From G963664835 sp963664835 (GTDB taxonomy: Bacteria > Chloroflexota > UBA6077 > FW602-bin22 > JBCLEL01): a stretch of DNA of 64,000 nucleotides. The notes under the pieces are model-generated. The model was given only the letters and a program-made list of their open reading frames with translations, was not told where the DNA came from and ran no database searches. Position numbers and translations under genes: made by a program. Where the stretch lies: positions 124,001 to 188,000 of the forward strand of contig CAXXUG010000008.1 of NCBI GenBank assembly GCA_963664835.2, written 5' to 3'. Positions 46,565-55,978 of this stretch are shown piece after piece. The first letter of the stretch is position 1. Every line of letters begins with the position of its first letter.

Positions 46565-47026
46565 GTGTCAGAAATAGAAGAGAGCCGCTCCCCACTCTTG
46601 GTCGCTGAGCAGATTCTTTGGCTTAGACGCGAGATCGATACGACCCCAATGCACGTGCTCAAACTCGTATATCTTAGCCACGGATGGACATTGGGGATAA
46701 CCGGAAAGCCCCTAATAAACGAGCATGTGCAAGCTTGGACTTATGGGCCGGTAATACCAAGCGTCTACTACGAGTACAGGCGCTACGGCAGATCTCCGAT
46801 TAAGGATCCTGTTATTGATCGAAGTGATTATTTTAGCGAGAGGCAGCGCGGAATAATAAAGGGCGTGACCGATCTCTACAAGGATGCGGAAGCTGTGGAA
46901 TTGTCGAACATTACGCACAAGCGCGGTAGCCCATGGGAGCGCATCTACGGCGCGGGAAGGGTTGGTGTCGTAATTCCAGATGCAATTATTGAGAAGTATT
47001 ATCGCCAATTGGCCGAAGCGGATTAA
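46565..47026 (+). CDS. Panacea-domain (DUF4065) antitoxin, PanA-like
   Basis: A 153-residue Panacea-domain protein: VAEQILWLRREIDTTPMHVLKLVYLSHGWTLGITGKPLINEHVQAWTYGPVIPSVYYEYRRYG is the family core. Panacea antitoxins neutralise many unrelated toxins encoded beside them. GTG start behind GGAGG. A promoter TTTACA-17-TAGACT precedes it. It contains no GCCGGC, hinting at import. Confidence 0.88.
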   Translation: MSEIEESRSPLLVAEQILWLRREIDTTPMHVLKLVYLSHGWTLGITGKPLINEHVQAWTYGPVIPSVYYEYRRYGRSPIKDPVIDRSDYFSERQRGIIKGVTDLYKDAEAVELSNITHKRGSPWERIYGAGRVGVVIPDAIIEKYYRQLAEAD

Positions 47027-47299
47027 GTGCTAGACTTCGATTCCCTTAAGCGCGAAGAGCCGGACAGGGAAAGTTCAAGCGAATGGGTTACGTTTGGGGA
47101 ACTCGATAAACACCTAAGTTTCCACGAACGCTTAGTCAACCTAGAAACAGAGATGAACCACCGAATAACTGTACGGATTTTTTACCTGGCGGTGCTTGGC
47201 CTGGGAGCATTCTTTGTCACGGTAACGATCGCTGCAATGCAATTCTTATCAAGTATTTGGTTTAGTGTTCTGCGCTTGGTTCTGTCATCCTCTTCCTAG
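47027..47299 (+). CDS. Membrane-anchored protein, probable PanT toxin
   Basis: A 90-residue protein whose GTG start follows the Panacea stop with no gap. Residues 1-48 are charged and polar; residues about 50-85 hold one long or two short hydrophobic spans (IFYLAVLGLGAFFVTVTIAAMQFL and WFSVLRLVL). Membrane-active PanT toxins with this order are known; this one is not recognised as any described family. Toxicity is inferred from position. Confidence 0.65.
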   Translation: MLDFDSLKREEPDRESSSEWVTFGELDKHLSFHERLVNLETEMNHRITVRIFYLAVLGLGAFFVTVTIAAMQFLSSIWFSVLRLVLSSSS

Positions 47300-47731
47300 A
47301 CTAGCAGTTCAGCGAGCCCGCTTCTTGTACTTGCCCCGCTTCTAATGATCGGCACGCTGAGTCGGTGGGGGCACGCCAACGACGACTTGCGGCCGGACGA
47401 TTCGTGCGCCACGGCCTAGTTTATTTCGGTGGCTGCCTGGCCACACTGGTGGCTGGTTGGGGCAAAGAGCAAGCCTTCTGTCGACACAAACCAAGGGTCA
47501 TTTCTCCGTGGCACCATGTGGCCGAATCGTATCCGTTGGTCTCTCCTTACTGCGTCGTAACGGGATTTCCCGCACTCAACATTCCCACCTGGCCGGCAAG
47601 AAGTCATTGTGGACTCTACTGATGATTGAGCTGAGATTGACAGCCGGCTCCTTTCCGAATGCGACCGGATGGGAGAGCCCATAGCAGAGCACCGTTTGCA
47701 CGGACCTCACTGAACTCGAATGACCCGGCGA
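47300..47731. other. Intergenic, no gene supported
   Basis: Only overlapping short frames in several directions. Upstream region of dnaE. Confidence 0.4.
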
Positions 47732-47757
47732 CACCTCCGTGTAATATAATGGAGGTG
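47732..47757 (+). promoter_or_regulatory. Hairpin covering the dnaE ribosome binding site
   Basis: CACCTCC (47732-47738) and GGAGGTG (47751-47757) are perfectly complementary, with a 12-base AT-rich loop. The right arm is the Shine-Dalgarno sequence of dnaE (ATG 47760). In RNA the stem would hide the ribosome binding site. The loop also contains TATAAT, which as a -10 box would put transcription start right at the SD, so it is more likely just loop sequence. Confidence 0.55.
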
Positions 47758-47759
47758 CG

Positions 47760-50700
47760 ATGAACCGGCCCGCCGCGACCCCTGATTTCACCCACCTGCA
47801 CGTCCACACCGAGTACTCCCTGCTCGACGGCGTCAGCCGCATCGACGTCCTCTTGGATCGTGCCAAAGAGTTGGGCATGGATGCGCTCGCTATCACCGAT
47901 CACGGCGTCCTCTACGGCGCGATCGACTTCTACCTCGCGGCCAAGGAACGCGGCATCAAACCGATCATAGGTTGCGAGGTCTACGTCGCCCAAGACAGCC
48001 GGTTCGACCGCAAGGGCCGTAGCGAGAAAAAAGACTACCATCTGCTACTGCTCGCAAAGAACCTCGAAGGCTACTTCAACCTCATTAAGCTGGTCACCGC
48101 CGGCCACCTCGAGGGCTTCTACTACCGTCCTCGCATCGACAAGGAGCTACTGGAGAAACACTCGGCCGGCTTGGTGTCCACAACCGGTTGCATGGCGGCC
48201 GAGGTGCCTCAGTTGGTGGCGGCCGGCGACATGGCCGGCGCTCGCAGCGCAATCGAGTGGTATAGCGACGTCTTTGGCCAGGACAGCTACTTCATCGAGA
48301 TCCAACGCCATCCGATCGACAACCTCGACCAGATCAATAGAGGCCTCTTGGAACTGGCGAGAGAGACTGGAGTGGGACTGGTAGCCACAAATGACGTACA
48401 TTTCGTCAACCCGGAAGATCACCGCGCCCAGGACTTTCTCCTCTGCATCCAGACAAACTCTGGCATCGATGACGAAAAGAGGATGCGCGCCGGCGAGACG
48501 TTCTACCTTCGATCGCCAGACGAGATGGCCGAACTGTTCGCCGACTATCCGGAGGCGATCAGCAACACGCGCAAGATTGCCGATCAGTGTAACTTGGAGT
48601 TCGACTTCGGCCGGATACAGCTACCTGAATTCGAGATTCCCGACGGCTTGACGCCCATCGCCTACCTTCGCCGGCTCTGCGAAGAGGGCTTGCATCAACG
48701 CTATGAGGATGTAACGCCGGAGATCAAGGCCCGCCTGGAGGAGGAGCTCGATGTCATCGACAAGACCGGCTTCGCCGTCTACATACTGATCGTCTGGGAC
48801 ATCGTCTCGTTCGCCAGGAGCAAGGGCATAGGCTACGCGCCGCGAGGCTCGGTCGCCGGTAGCGTCGCCTGCTTCTGTCTCGGCATCACCAACATCGAGC
48901 CAATCAGCAATAGGCTTGTTTTCGAACGATTTCTGAATATAGAGCGCGCCGAGATGCCGGACATAGACATGGACTTCGCCGACGAACGTCGCGACGAGAT
49001 GATCGGCTACGTCACGGACAAGTACGGAGAGGACCGGGTGGCCCAGATCATCACCTTCGGGACCTTGGCAGCCAAGGCTGCGGTACGAGACGTGGGCCGT
49101 GTGCTGGGGATGTCCTACGCTGACACCGATCGTGTGGCCAAACTGATACCGGCACTCCCCGTCGGAATGACGATCGACCGGGCGATGGAAGAGCGAGCCG
49201 ACCTCAAGGAGCTTTACGAAGGCGATGACGCCTACAAGCGGTTGATCGATGGCGCCCGTTCGGTCGAGGGAATATCGCGCCACGCCTCGACTCACGCAGC
49301 CGGCGTCGTCATATCGCGCGATCCCTTGGCCGAGATGGTACCGCTTCAGTACACCAGCCGCAGCGACAAGTCGATCATGACCCAGTACCACATGGACGCC
49401 CTTGCGAAGGTGGGACTCCTGAAGATGGACTTCCTTGGGCTGGCCAACCTGACCATCCTCGATCGCGCAATAGAGATCATCAGGCAAGCACGCGGCACGG
49501 AAATAGACCTCGAGACCATACCTCAGGATGACCCCGCCACCTTCGAGATGCTGGGCCGAGGCGAGACAACAGGCGTGTTCCAGCTTGAAGGTCGCGGCAT
49601 GCGCAACTACATCAAGGAGCTCAAGCCAACGTCGGTCGACGACCTTGCCGCCATGGTCTCGCTGTACCGCCCGGGACCAATGGCCCATATTCCAAAGTTC
49701 ATCAACTCCAAGCACGGCATCGAGCCAATCGTCTACCCCCATCCGGCGCTGGAAGAGTTCTTGCAGGATACCTACGGCGTCGTCGTCTACCAGGAACAGG
49801 TCTTGGAAATTGTGCGCAAAGTTGCCGGCTATAGCCTCGCGCAGGCCGATATCTTGCGCAAGGTGATGAGCAAGAAGATTCCAGAACTGATGGCGAAGGA
49901 ACGCGCCAAGTTCGTCGAGGGCGCCGTCGGAAACGGACTTAGCGTCCAGGAAGCCGAGCAGATCTTCGACATCATCGAGCCTTTCGCCGGCTATGCCTTC
50001 AACCGCGCCCACTCCTGCTGCTACGGGCTCATCGCATATCAGACCGCATATCTAAAAGCCAACTATCCGGTCGAGTACATGACCGCCATACTATGCTCGG
50101 CGATGGGGAACAGCGACAAGGTCGCGAATGCAATCGCGGAATGCCGGCGACTGGGACTGAAGGTGCAGTTGCCCAGCGTCAACGACAGCGATACCCAGTT
50201 TTCGGTCGGCGTCGAGGGTGATGAGCGGTTCATTCGCTACGGTCTTGCCGCAATCAAGAACGTGGGGTTGGGAGCGGTCGAGCCGATTATCGAAGAACGC
50301 CGGCGGAACGGCGAGTTCAAGTCGGTGGACGACTTTTGCCAGCGGGATCACGCCGACGGCCTGAACCGCCGGACTATGGAGTCTCTGATCAAGGCCGGCG
50401 CGTTCGATTGCCTGGGCAAACGGTCGCAGATCATGGCGGTTCTGGACCGGATCATTGGCACGGCCCAGAAGTCGCAGCAGATGGCCGGCGTCAGCCAAGG
50501 CAGCTTGTTCGACCTGATGCCCGACGCCGCGGAGTTCAACGCCGTGCTGTTGCCGGACATGCCTGAAGTTCCCTTGAAGGAAGTCCTTGACTGGGAGAAG
50601 GAACTGCTCGGTGTCTACATATCGGAGCATCCGGTGCAGACCGCAATCGAGAGCCTTTCAGGCACAATCAACGCATACTGCAGCCGGATTGACTCGGAGA

Positions 50701-51428
50701 TGGAGGGACAACGCGTCTGCGTGGTGGGCGTTGTCACCAATCTCCGCGAAATAGTCACCAAGAGAGGCGACCAGATGGCTATGGCTTCTCTTGAAGACCT
50801 CGACGGCGGCGTGCCCGCAGTCGTCTTCCCCCGTGTATTCGAGAAGTTTGGGCAGATATGGCAGGACGATGCGATCTTGATCGTACGAGGGAAAGTGGAC
50901 CTGCGCGACGACCAACCGCAGATCGTCGTCTCGAAGGCCGAGCTATACGTACCGCCAGAAGAGCGTACCGATGCCGGTAAAGAGAACGGGGCACTGACGC
51001 CGGCAAATCCCGCAGTCGTTCGGCCGGACAGCGCCGAATCCCCAGAGTCTCAAGCCGCCGCGACGGGCAGGGACGCTCCACCGGAGAATGGAAGCCCTCG
51101 CGGCGTCTCCAAGCGTCGAGCAAGGGCCGACAGCAATGCTAACGGCAAGAACGGAAACCAGCCCAGACGAGTGCTTGTCGTTCGCATGGGCCGATCCGGC
51201 GAAGATGCCCAGGACATCTCCCGCATGCGAACCATATTGCAAGTTGTCGAATCGTCGAGTTCTGGCGACGACGCGATGAGTCTCATCGTCTTTGGCACCG
51301 ACAAGCCGACAATCAAACTGAACTGGCCCAATCTGAGAATTCGGTGCGATCAGAAACTTCGAGACCTGGTGCAACAGAGTGTTGGCGACGTTGAAGTTTC
51401 TATGATCGAAGAACCGGCGAAGATTTAG
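47760..51428 (+). CDS. dnaE: DNA polymerase III alpha subunit
   Basis: Replicative polymerase, 1222 residues. PHP domain at the start (LHVHTEYSLLDGVSRIDVLL...ALAITDHGVLYG), polymerase palm with APRGSVAGSVACFCLGIT and the catalytic EMPDIDMDFADERRD (about 397-412), HhH near 800 (AIKNVGLGAVEPI), then OB fold (RVCVVGVVTNLREI, about 985) and a C-terminal domain after a low-complexity linker (about 1070-1120). DnaE1 type. A hairpin covers its ribosome binding site. Confidence 0.97.
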   Translation: MNRPAATPDFTHLHVHTEYSLLDGVSRIDVLLDRAKELGMDALAITDHGVLYGAIDFYLAAKERGIKPIIGCEVYVAQDSRFDRKGRSEKKDYHLLLLAKNLEGYFNLIKLVTAGHLEGFYYRPRIDKELLEKHSAGLVSTTGCMAAEVPQLVAAGDMAGARSAIEWYSDVFGQDSYFIEIQRHPIDNLDQINRGLLELARETGVGLVATNDVHFVNPEDHRAQDFLLCIQTNSGIDDEKRMRAGETFYLRSPDEMAELFADYPEAISNTRKIADQCNLEFDFGRIQLPEFEIPDGLTPIAYLRRLCEEGLHQRYEDVTPEIKARLEEELDVIDKTGFAVYILIVWDIVSFARSKGIGYAPRGSVAGSVACFCLGITNIEPISNRLVFERFLNIERAEMPDIDMDFADERRDEMIGYVTDKYGEDRVAQIITFGTLAAKAAVRDVGRVLGMSYADTDRVAKLIPALPVGMTIDRAMEERADLKELYEGDDAYKRLIDGARSVEGISRHASTHAAGVVISRDPLAEMVPLQYTSRSDKSIMTQYHMDALAKVGLLKMDFLGLANLTILDRAIEIIRQARGTEIDLETIPQDDPATFEMLGRGETTGVFQLEGRGMRNYIKELKPTSVDDLAAMVSLYRPGPMAHIPKFINSKHGIEPIVYPHPALEEFLQDTYGVVVYQEQVLEIVRKVAGYSLAQADILRKVMSKKIPELMAKERAKFVEGAVGNGLSVQEAEQIFDIIEPFAGYAFNRAHSCCYGLIAYQTAYLKANYPVEYMTAILCSAMGNSDKVANAIAECRRLGLKVQLPSVNDSDTQFSVGVEGDERFIRYGLAAIKNVGLGAVEPIIEERRRNGEFKSVDDFCQRDHADGLNRRTMESLIKAGAFDCLGKRSQIMAVLDRIIGTAQKSQQMAGVSQGSLFDLMPDAAEFNAVLLPDMPEVPLKEVLDWEKELLGVYISEHPVQTAIESLSGTINAYCSRIDSEMEGQRVCVVGVVTNLREIVTKRGDQMAMASLEDLDGGVPAVVFPRVFEKFGQIWQDDAILIVRGKVDLRDDQPQIVVSKAELYVPPEERTDAGKENGALTPANPAVVRPDSAESPESQAAATGRDAPPENGSPRGVSKRRARADSNANGKNGNQPRRVLVVRMGRSGEDAQDISRMRTILQVVESSSSGDDAMSLIVFGTDKPTIKLNWPNLRIRCDQKLRDLVQQSVGDVEVSMIEEPAKI

Positions 51429-51511
51429 GACGAGGTGTGGCTACATGGGCAGACCCATCAGGGCTACGTGGTCCAAGCCCGGACAGAGTCATTAGGCCTC
51501 TAGAGACGCTG

Positions 51512-51530
51512 GAGTTGCCTCAGGCAACTC
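51512..51530 (+). terminator. Hairpin behind dnaE, possible terminator
   Basis: GAGTTGCC-TCA-GGCAACTC is a perfect 8-bp stem with a 3-base loop, 83 bases past the dnaE stop. No T-run follows, so intrinsic termination is not certain. Confidence 0.4.
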
Positions 51531-51544
51531 TCCCGTGCTGGAAG

Positions 51545-51582
51545 CATTGACCGGAGCATTGGTCACCCTGAACCGGTCAATG
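51545..51582 (+). promoter_or_regulatory. 10-bp perfect inverted repeat before the YvlD-like gene
   Basis: CATTGACCGG (51545-51554) and CCGGTCAATG (51573-51582) are exact reverse complements with an 18-base spacer. It may be an RNA hairpin or a DNA operator; it ends 24 bases before the likely ATG. Confidence 0.45.
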
Positions 51583-51605
51583 TGGCCGCAGACCAGACTC
51601 ACTTA

Positions 51606-51947
51606 ATGCACTCCGTGTTCCAGCGATGGTTGCTTATCGTGGTGGGCGTCTTACTTGTGACCGCCTCCGGTCTGGTTGACATCACTTACGATTCGCCGAT
51701 AGACCTGATAGCATTTGCATTGGCATTAATGGGGCTTAATGCCGTCTTGCGCCCTATGTTGGTGATCTTGACCTTGCCCGTGACGGTGTTGACCCTCGGG
51801 ATCTTCGCCCTCGCGGTAAACGCGTTGCTATTTTGGCTCACGGCGCAATTGTATTGGGGCGTGCACGTAGGTAGTGCCCTTGACGCTGCGTTTGCCGCAC
51901 TGTTATTAACCATTTTCACATTTGTAGCCGGCAGCCTTATACGCTAA
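51606..51947 (+). CDS. YvlD/phage-holin-4-2 family membrane protein
   Basis: About 113 residues with four membrane spans. GLNAVLRPMLVILTLPVTVLTLGIFALAVNALLFWLTAQL is the hallmark of the family, which is small, ubiquitous and of unknown role (not a true holin in most hosts). ATG 51606 preferred over GTG 51582, which lies in the inverted repeat. Confidence 0.85.
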   Translation: MHSVFQRWLLIVVGVLLVTASGLVDITYDSPIDLIAFALALMGLNAVLRPMLVILTLPVTVLTLGIFALAVNALLFWLTAQLYWGVHVGSALDAAFAALLLTIFTFVAGSLIR

Positions 51948-52031
51948 GGTGATTGTAGACAAGAGCGTGATGGAATTAGGTCAGGAAGTGCGCTGCCTTC
52001 CTCGCTTTAGGCGCTTGGGAGAGCCTATCTA

Positions 52032-53366
52032 TTGAAGTCGCTGATCAAACTCCTCCACCCCGGGATGAGAATAAAGCGGTGGTTCGCGCTGCTCGTAGTC
52101 GCGCTCACGATCCTCACGCTCGGTATCGCCTATGTGCTGGTCCAAATCTATCGAACTGAGCCGTTCCCGGAGTGGGTTGCCTATGTAACCCTGCAGTTCC
52201 TCGACCGACCGATCCGTGGTGCGCTGTTTATCCTTGTCGGCGGCGGATTGGCGGCATTCGCCTTCTATCAGATCAACAGATCGTTGATGTCTCCGTACAC
52301 TGCCGCTAACCGCAATGGAATTGTCGACGCGCTCTATCAACATCGCTCCCGTCACCGCGGGCCGAGAATAGTGGCGATTGGCGGAGGCACCGGCCTATCC
52401 AACCTGATCCGTGGCCTGCGAGAGCACTCCGGCAACATCACCGCGATCGTTACGGTGGCGGACGACGGCGGATCATCCGGCCACTTGCGCCGAGAGATGG
52501 GAATACTGCCGCCGGGCGACTTCCGCCGCTGCATCGGCGCCCTCTCCGACGTAGAGCCGTTGATGACTCGCCTTTTCGAGTATCGGTTCAAAGAGGTCGA
52601 AGGCCTCAGCGGCCACAGTTTCGGAAACCTGTTCATAGTCGCGATGACCGGAGTTACCGGCAACTTCGAAAAGGCCCTCCAGGAATCGAGCAGGGTCCTG
52701 GCGGTGCGCGGACAGGTTGTTCCCTCGACGCTCGAAAACATAGCCCTCGGCGCCGAGTTCGAGGATGGATCCGTCGTAAAGGGAGAGACCGCCATACGCA
52801 ACGCAAATGGATCCATCCGGCGGATCATCCTGGAGCCCTCACGGCCTCCGGCCTATCCTGAAGCCCTGAAGGCCATCCTCGAAGCCGACATCGTAGTCGT
52901 TGGGCCGGGCAGTCTTTACACCAGTGTAATGCCCAACCTCCTGGTGGAGGACATAGCCCGTTCCCTTAACACCACCAGAGCTGCCCGCGTGTACGTGTGC
53001 AACGTTGCGATGGAGCAGGGCGAAACTGAGCATTTCTGCGTGGCTGACCATATAAAGGCGTTGGAGAAGAACGTCGGCACCGGACTCTTCGACTACGTTC
53101 TGGTTAACCGGGATTTCGATGTGTCGAACAGCGATCTGCCGATCGAATCGCTGGTGAGGCTCGGCGAAAACGGCACACGCAAACTTCTAGACTACACACT
53201 TATCAAGGCCGACATTATCGACCCCGCCGACCCGATTCACCATGACCCCCATCGCCTCGCGCGGGCGATAATGCGCATATATGACGACCGAGACAATGGG
53301 TCACGGAACGGGAACGGTCACGATCGGGAGCGGACGTTAGAGGCGGTTGGCACCCAGACGCGGTGA
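52032..53366 (+). CDS. YvcK/CofD-like protein with N-terminal membrane spans
   Basis: A 444-residue protein. Two N-terminal spans (about 15-36 and 56-75) precede RIVAIGGGTGLSNLIRGL, VTVADDGGSSGHLRREMGILPPGDFRRCI and SLYTSVMPNLLVEDIA, the YvcK family. YvcK proteins affect cell-wall precursor use and bind UDP-sugars; the family fold is that of CofD. Membrane spans are less usual for YvcK but occur in Actinobacteria and Chloroflexota relatives. TTG start. Confidence 0.9.
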   Translation: MKSLIKLLHPGMRIKRWFALLVVALTILTLGIAYVLVQIYRTEPFPEWVAYVTLQFLDRPIRGALFILVGGGLAAFAFYQINRSLMSPYTAANRNGIVDALYQHRSRHRGPRIVAIGGGTGLSNLIRGLREHSGNITAIVTVADDGGSSGHLRREMGILPPGDFRRCIGALSDVEPLMTRLFEYRFKEVEGLSGHSFGNLFIVAMTGVTGNFEKALQESSRVLAVRGQVVPSTLENIALGAEFEDGSVVKGETAIRNANGSIRRIILEPSRPPAYPEALKAILEADIVVVGPGSLYTSVMPNLLVEDIARSLNTTRAARVYVCNVAMEQGETEHFCVADHIKALEKNVGTGLFDYVLVNRDFDVSNSDLPIESLVRLGENGTRKLLDYTLIKADIIDPADPIHHDPHRLARAIMRIYDDRDNGSRNGNGHDRERTLEAVGTQTR

Positions 53367-53737
53367 TCCGCGTCGCTCCCAGAATTATCCGCCGGATGCC
53401 CGTGCGGTGGAATGCACGCTCGCATAGTAGAATTCGATTTACTCGCAGGTCGGCTGGAATAGGACGCTGCGGTCTCCGTTGAGGCCCTCCTTCGACGGCG
53501 TAGAAGGATGAGCCCAGCGCCTGGATTGACGACATCGTTGCCCTTGCTAAGGCCGGCGTAACTTTCCCGACGTGTGAGTGTAGCCTTGGTGCTTACGCTT
53601 TTGTGCGAGCACGGGCGAAGGGGTGATTCGGGCGGACAAGCGAGCCGCGCGGGATTCGATGCTCTTTGCACGTGTGTCTGACTGCGCGCCGGCTGGGACT
53701 TGCACGCTCCGCTCAAAACTACAGTGGTGCAACTGCG
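53367..53737. other. Intergenic, no gene supported
   Basis: Short frames only; the open frame upstream of the CYTH start is not homologous to anything I recognise. Confidence 0.4.
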
Positions 53738-55235
53738 GTGGAAATCGAGTTAAAGCTGGTTGGTAGCCGGACTGAATTGTCTGGCCAGTTCGCGAATCTG
53801 AATGGCGGTCGCGACACCTCCCAGAGGATCTTCAGCACATACTACGACACTCCCGACCATCGCCTTTGGCGCCGAGGCTTTACATTAAGCCTGCGTCGGA
53901 AGCGCGAAGCCCACGAGCTGAGCTTGCAACAGGAAGTTAGCGGCTGGTTGGAGCGCGCCGCCTGGACCTCTCTCATCGCAAAGCCGGTGGTTGATATTGG
54001 GTTGCTGCCGGAAAACGCGCCGCGCGCCGAAATCGGGGTCATACTTCCCGAGGAGTTCGAACCAAGGTTCTTTAGCCAGATAGATCGCGAGACAAGAGTC
54101 GTTAGAACGGGCGACGCCGTGCTGGAAGCGTCGCTCGACCTGGGACAGATCGTCGCCGGCGAGCGCACAATGCCGGTCGCCGAACTGGAACTCAGGCTGC
54201 TGAGCGGGCCCATCGCCGACATACTCACCTGGGTTCGAACGCTACTGCAAGACAGTCCCATCCTCTTGAGCACCCAGTCGAAGGCCTCACGAGGAATGAA
54301 CCTGTTGAAGGATGCCCCGCCTCCGTCGTCAAAGCGACCAGGCCGGACCTTGAATCATCCAACACGATAGACGAGGCGGTCGCCAAGGTGCTTGCAGTCA
54401 CGGCGATACAGGTCACCGGCAATATCGCCGCCGCCGCTGACGGTCGCGACCCGGAAGGTGTTCATCAATTGCGTGTCTCTCTCCGGAGATTGCGTTCTGC
54501 CTACTCATCTTCAAGAGCCACCTGGGAGGCCGAGCAGCCCTCCTGAATGAGGAAGCCAAGCGATCACTCAGACAGTTGGGTCAGGCTCGCGATTTAGACG
54601 TGTTTCTCTCGGAGACTTTGCCACCGGTCATCGGCGGGAACTCTGACGATCCCAGGTTGGGGCGCTTGGGCCGGATTGCGGACAATCGGCGGGCGGAAGC
54701 CTACGACAACGTGCGCCGGCTTGTCAGCGATCAGCATTTTAACCGGTTCCTGCTCGATCTCTTGACTGCTGCGGAAGGTGGTGGTCTGGTGGTTAAGGGG
54801 GCGGGTGAGTCTTTGGTCCCTATGGCGCGACGCATGTTAGCGAAGCGCCACAAGAATATGATGAAAGTGGGCAAAGGATTCGCCCGGTTGACGGAAGCGC
54901 AGCGTCACGAAGTGCGTATCGAACTCAAGAAGTTGCGTTACGCCTGCGACTATTTCCAAACCCTATTTCCGCGCGAAAAAACGCGCCCCTACCTGAAACG
55001 CCTGGCCGAGTTGCAGGACCATCTGGGGAAATTAAACGACGCCGCTGTAGCGCGCCAATTAACCGAGGATCTGGCCGCCGGCGACGTCGACGCGGCGTTG
55101 GGCGCCGCAATCGTCAAGGGATGGTACTCCCACGGGCTGCAGGCGGTCGAACCGCAAATTCAGGGCGCCTGGCGGAAGTTCGCCGAGTCGAAACCCTTCT
55201 GGCGCTCACAGACGTTCGAACGGCAACAACTTTGA
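53738..55235 (+). CDS. CYTH-CHAD domain protein (two one-base frameshifts)
   Basis: CYTH domain (MEIELKLVG start, EHELSLQQEV, VAELELRLL) about 210 residues, then CHAD domain (DPEGVHQLRVSLRRLRSA, RSLRQLGQARDLDVFL, RIELKKLRYACDYFQTLFP, LAELQDHLGKLNDAAVA). CYTH-CHAD proteins bind or hydrolyse inorganic polyphosphate. The frame slips twice: at about 54315 (GATGCCCCGCC needs one more C) and about 54500 (TCTGCCTAC needs one more C to give LLIFKSHLGG). Both are in C-runs, so sequencing errors are likely. GTG start 53738. Confidence 0.8.
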
Positions 55236-55852
55236 TATCAGTCCTCGTCGCCAACGCCAAGGGCGGCTGCGGCAAGACCACGATCGCGACGAACCTGGCA
55301 TCCGCGTTCGCGAATGCCGGCTTGAAAACGGCGCTGGCTGACAGTGATCGGCAACGATCCTGCCTGGCCTGGTTGAAACAACGTCCCGAGACTGCCGCAC
55401 CGATACATACACTCGATTGGCGAAAAACCATAGACAGGCCTCCAGCAGATATCGAGAGGCTGGTCATCGACTCCGGAGCAAGCCTCAAGTCGAGGCGTGT
55501 CCGAGAAATACTCCGACGGGCCGACATCCTGGTGATGCCGGTCCTGCCCTCTTTTTTCGACGAGGTGGCGACGCGCCGGTTCCTTAGATCGGTAGACGCA
55601 ATTAAGCCGATCAGAAAAGGGAGAAAGCCGGTTGCCGTGATCGGCAATCGCGTGCGCGCCGGCACACACGCGGAACGCGAGCTGCGAGAGTTCCTGGCCG
55701 GCCTCGGTCACGACATCGTAACGCCGTTGAGAGGCCGTGCAATTTACCAGGAAGTAGCCCGGCAGGGATTGGGCGTGTTCGATCTCCCACCATCGCGCCG
55801 CAAAGGCATCGTCGACGACTGGCTTCCTTTGCTCAGGTTGATAGAGGAATAG
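55232..55852 (+). CDS. ParA-type ATPase
   Basis: A 206-residue ParA/MinD-type ATPase: ISVLVANAKGGCGKTTIATNLA is the deviant Walker A, LVIDSGASL replaces the usual DTPPG-like switch, and ILVMPVLPSFFDEVATRRFL follows. TTG start overlaps the CHAD stop by 4 bases (TTGA), so the two are coupled. No ParB gene is in the window, so plasmid or chromosome partition is not implied; many orphan ParA proteins position polyphosphate or other cell cargo. Confidence 0.85.
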   Translation: MISVLVANAKGGCGKTTIATNLASAFANAGLKTALADSDRQRSCLAWLKQRPETAAPIHTLDWRKTIDRPPADIERLVIDSGASLKSRRVREILRRADILVMPVLPSFFDEVATRRFLRSVDAIKPIRKGRKPVAVIGNRVRAGTHAERELREFLAGLGHDIVTPLRGRAIYQEVARQGLGVFDLPPSRRKGIVDDWLPLLRLIEE

Positions 55853-55978
55853 AGGCGCCGGACTGAGCGACAACGCTCCGTCAGGAATCTAGCGAAGGCA
55901 TGTCCTGCCGGGATTTTGCTCAGCCTACCCGACGGCAACCTCCGTGCAGAGGGAATGAGGCCTGGAATGTTCCTGGGG

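Noticed and set aside
48621..50012. 463-codon open frame antisense to dnaE
   Set aside because: It mirrors the codon pattern of dnaE, has no domain and no ribosome binding site; it is a GC-rich shadow.
53738..54576. Recoding or programmed frameshift in the CYTH-CHAD gene
   Set aside because: Each slip is one missing C in a C-run with no slippery heptamer or downstream structure; error or simple mutation is more likely.
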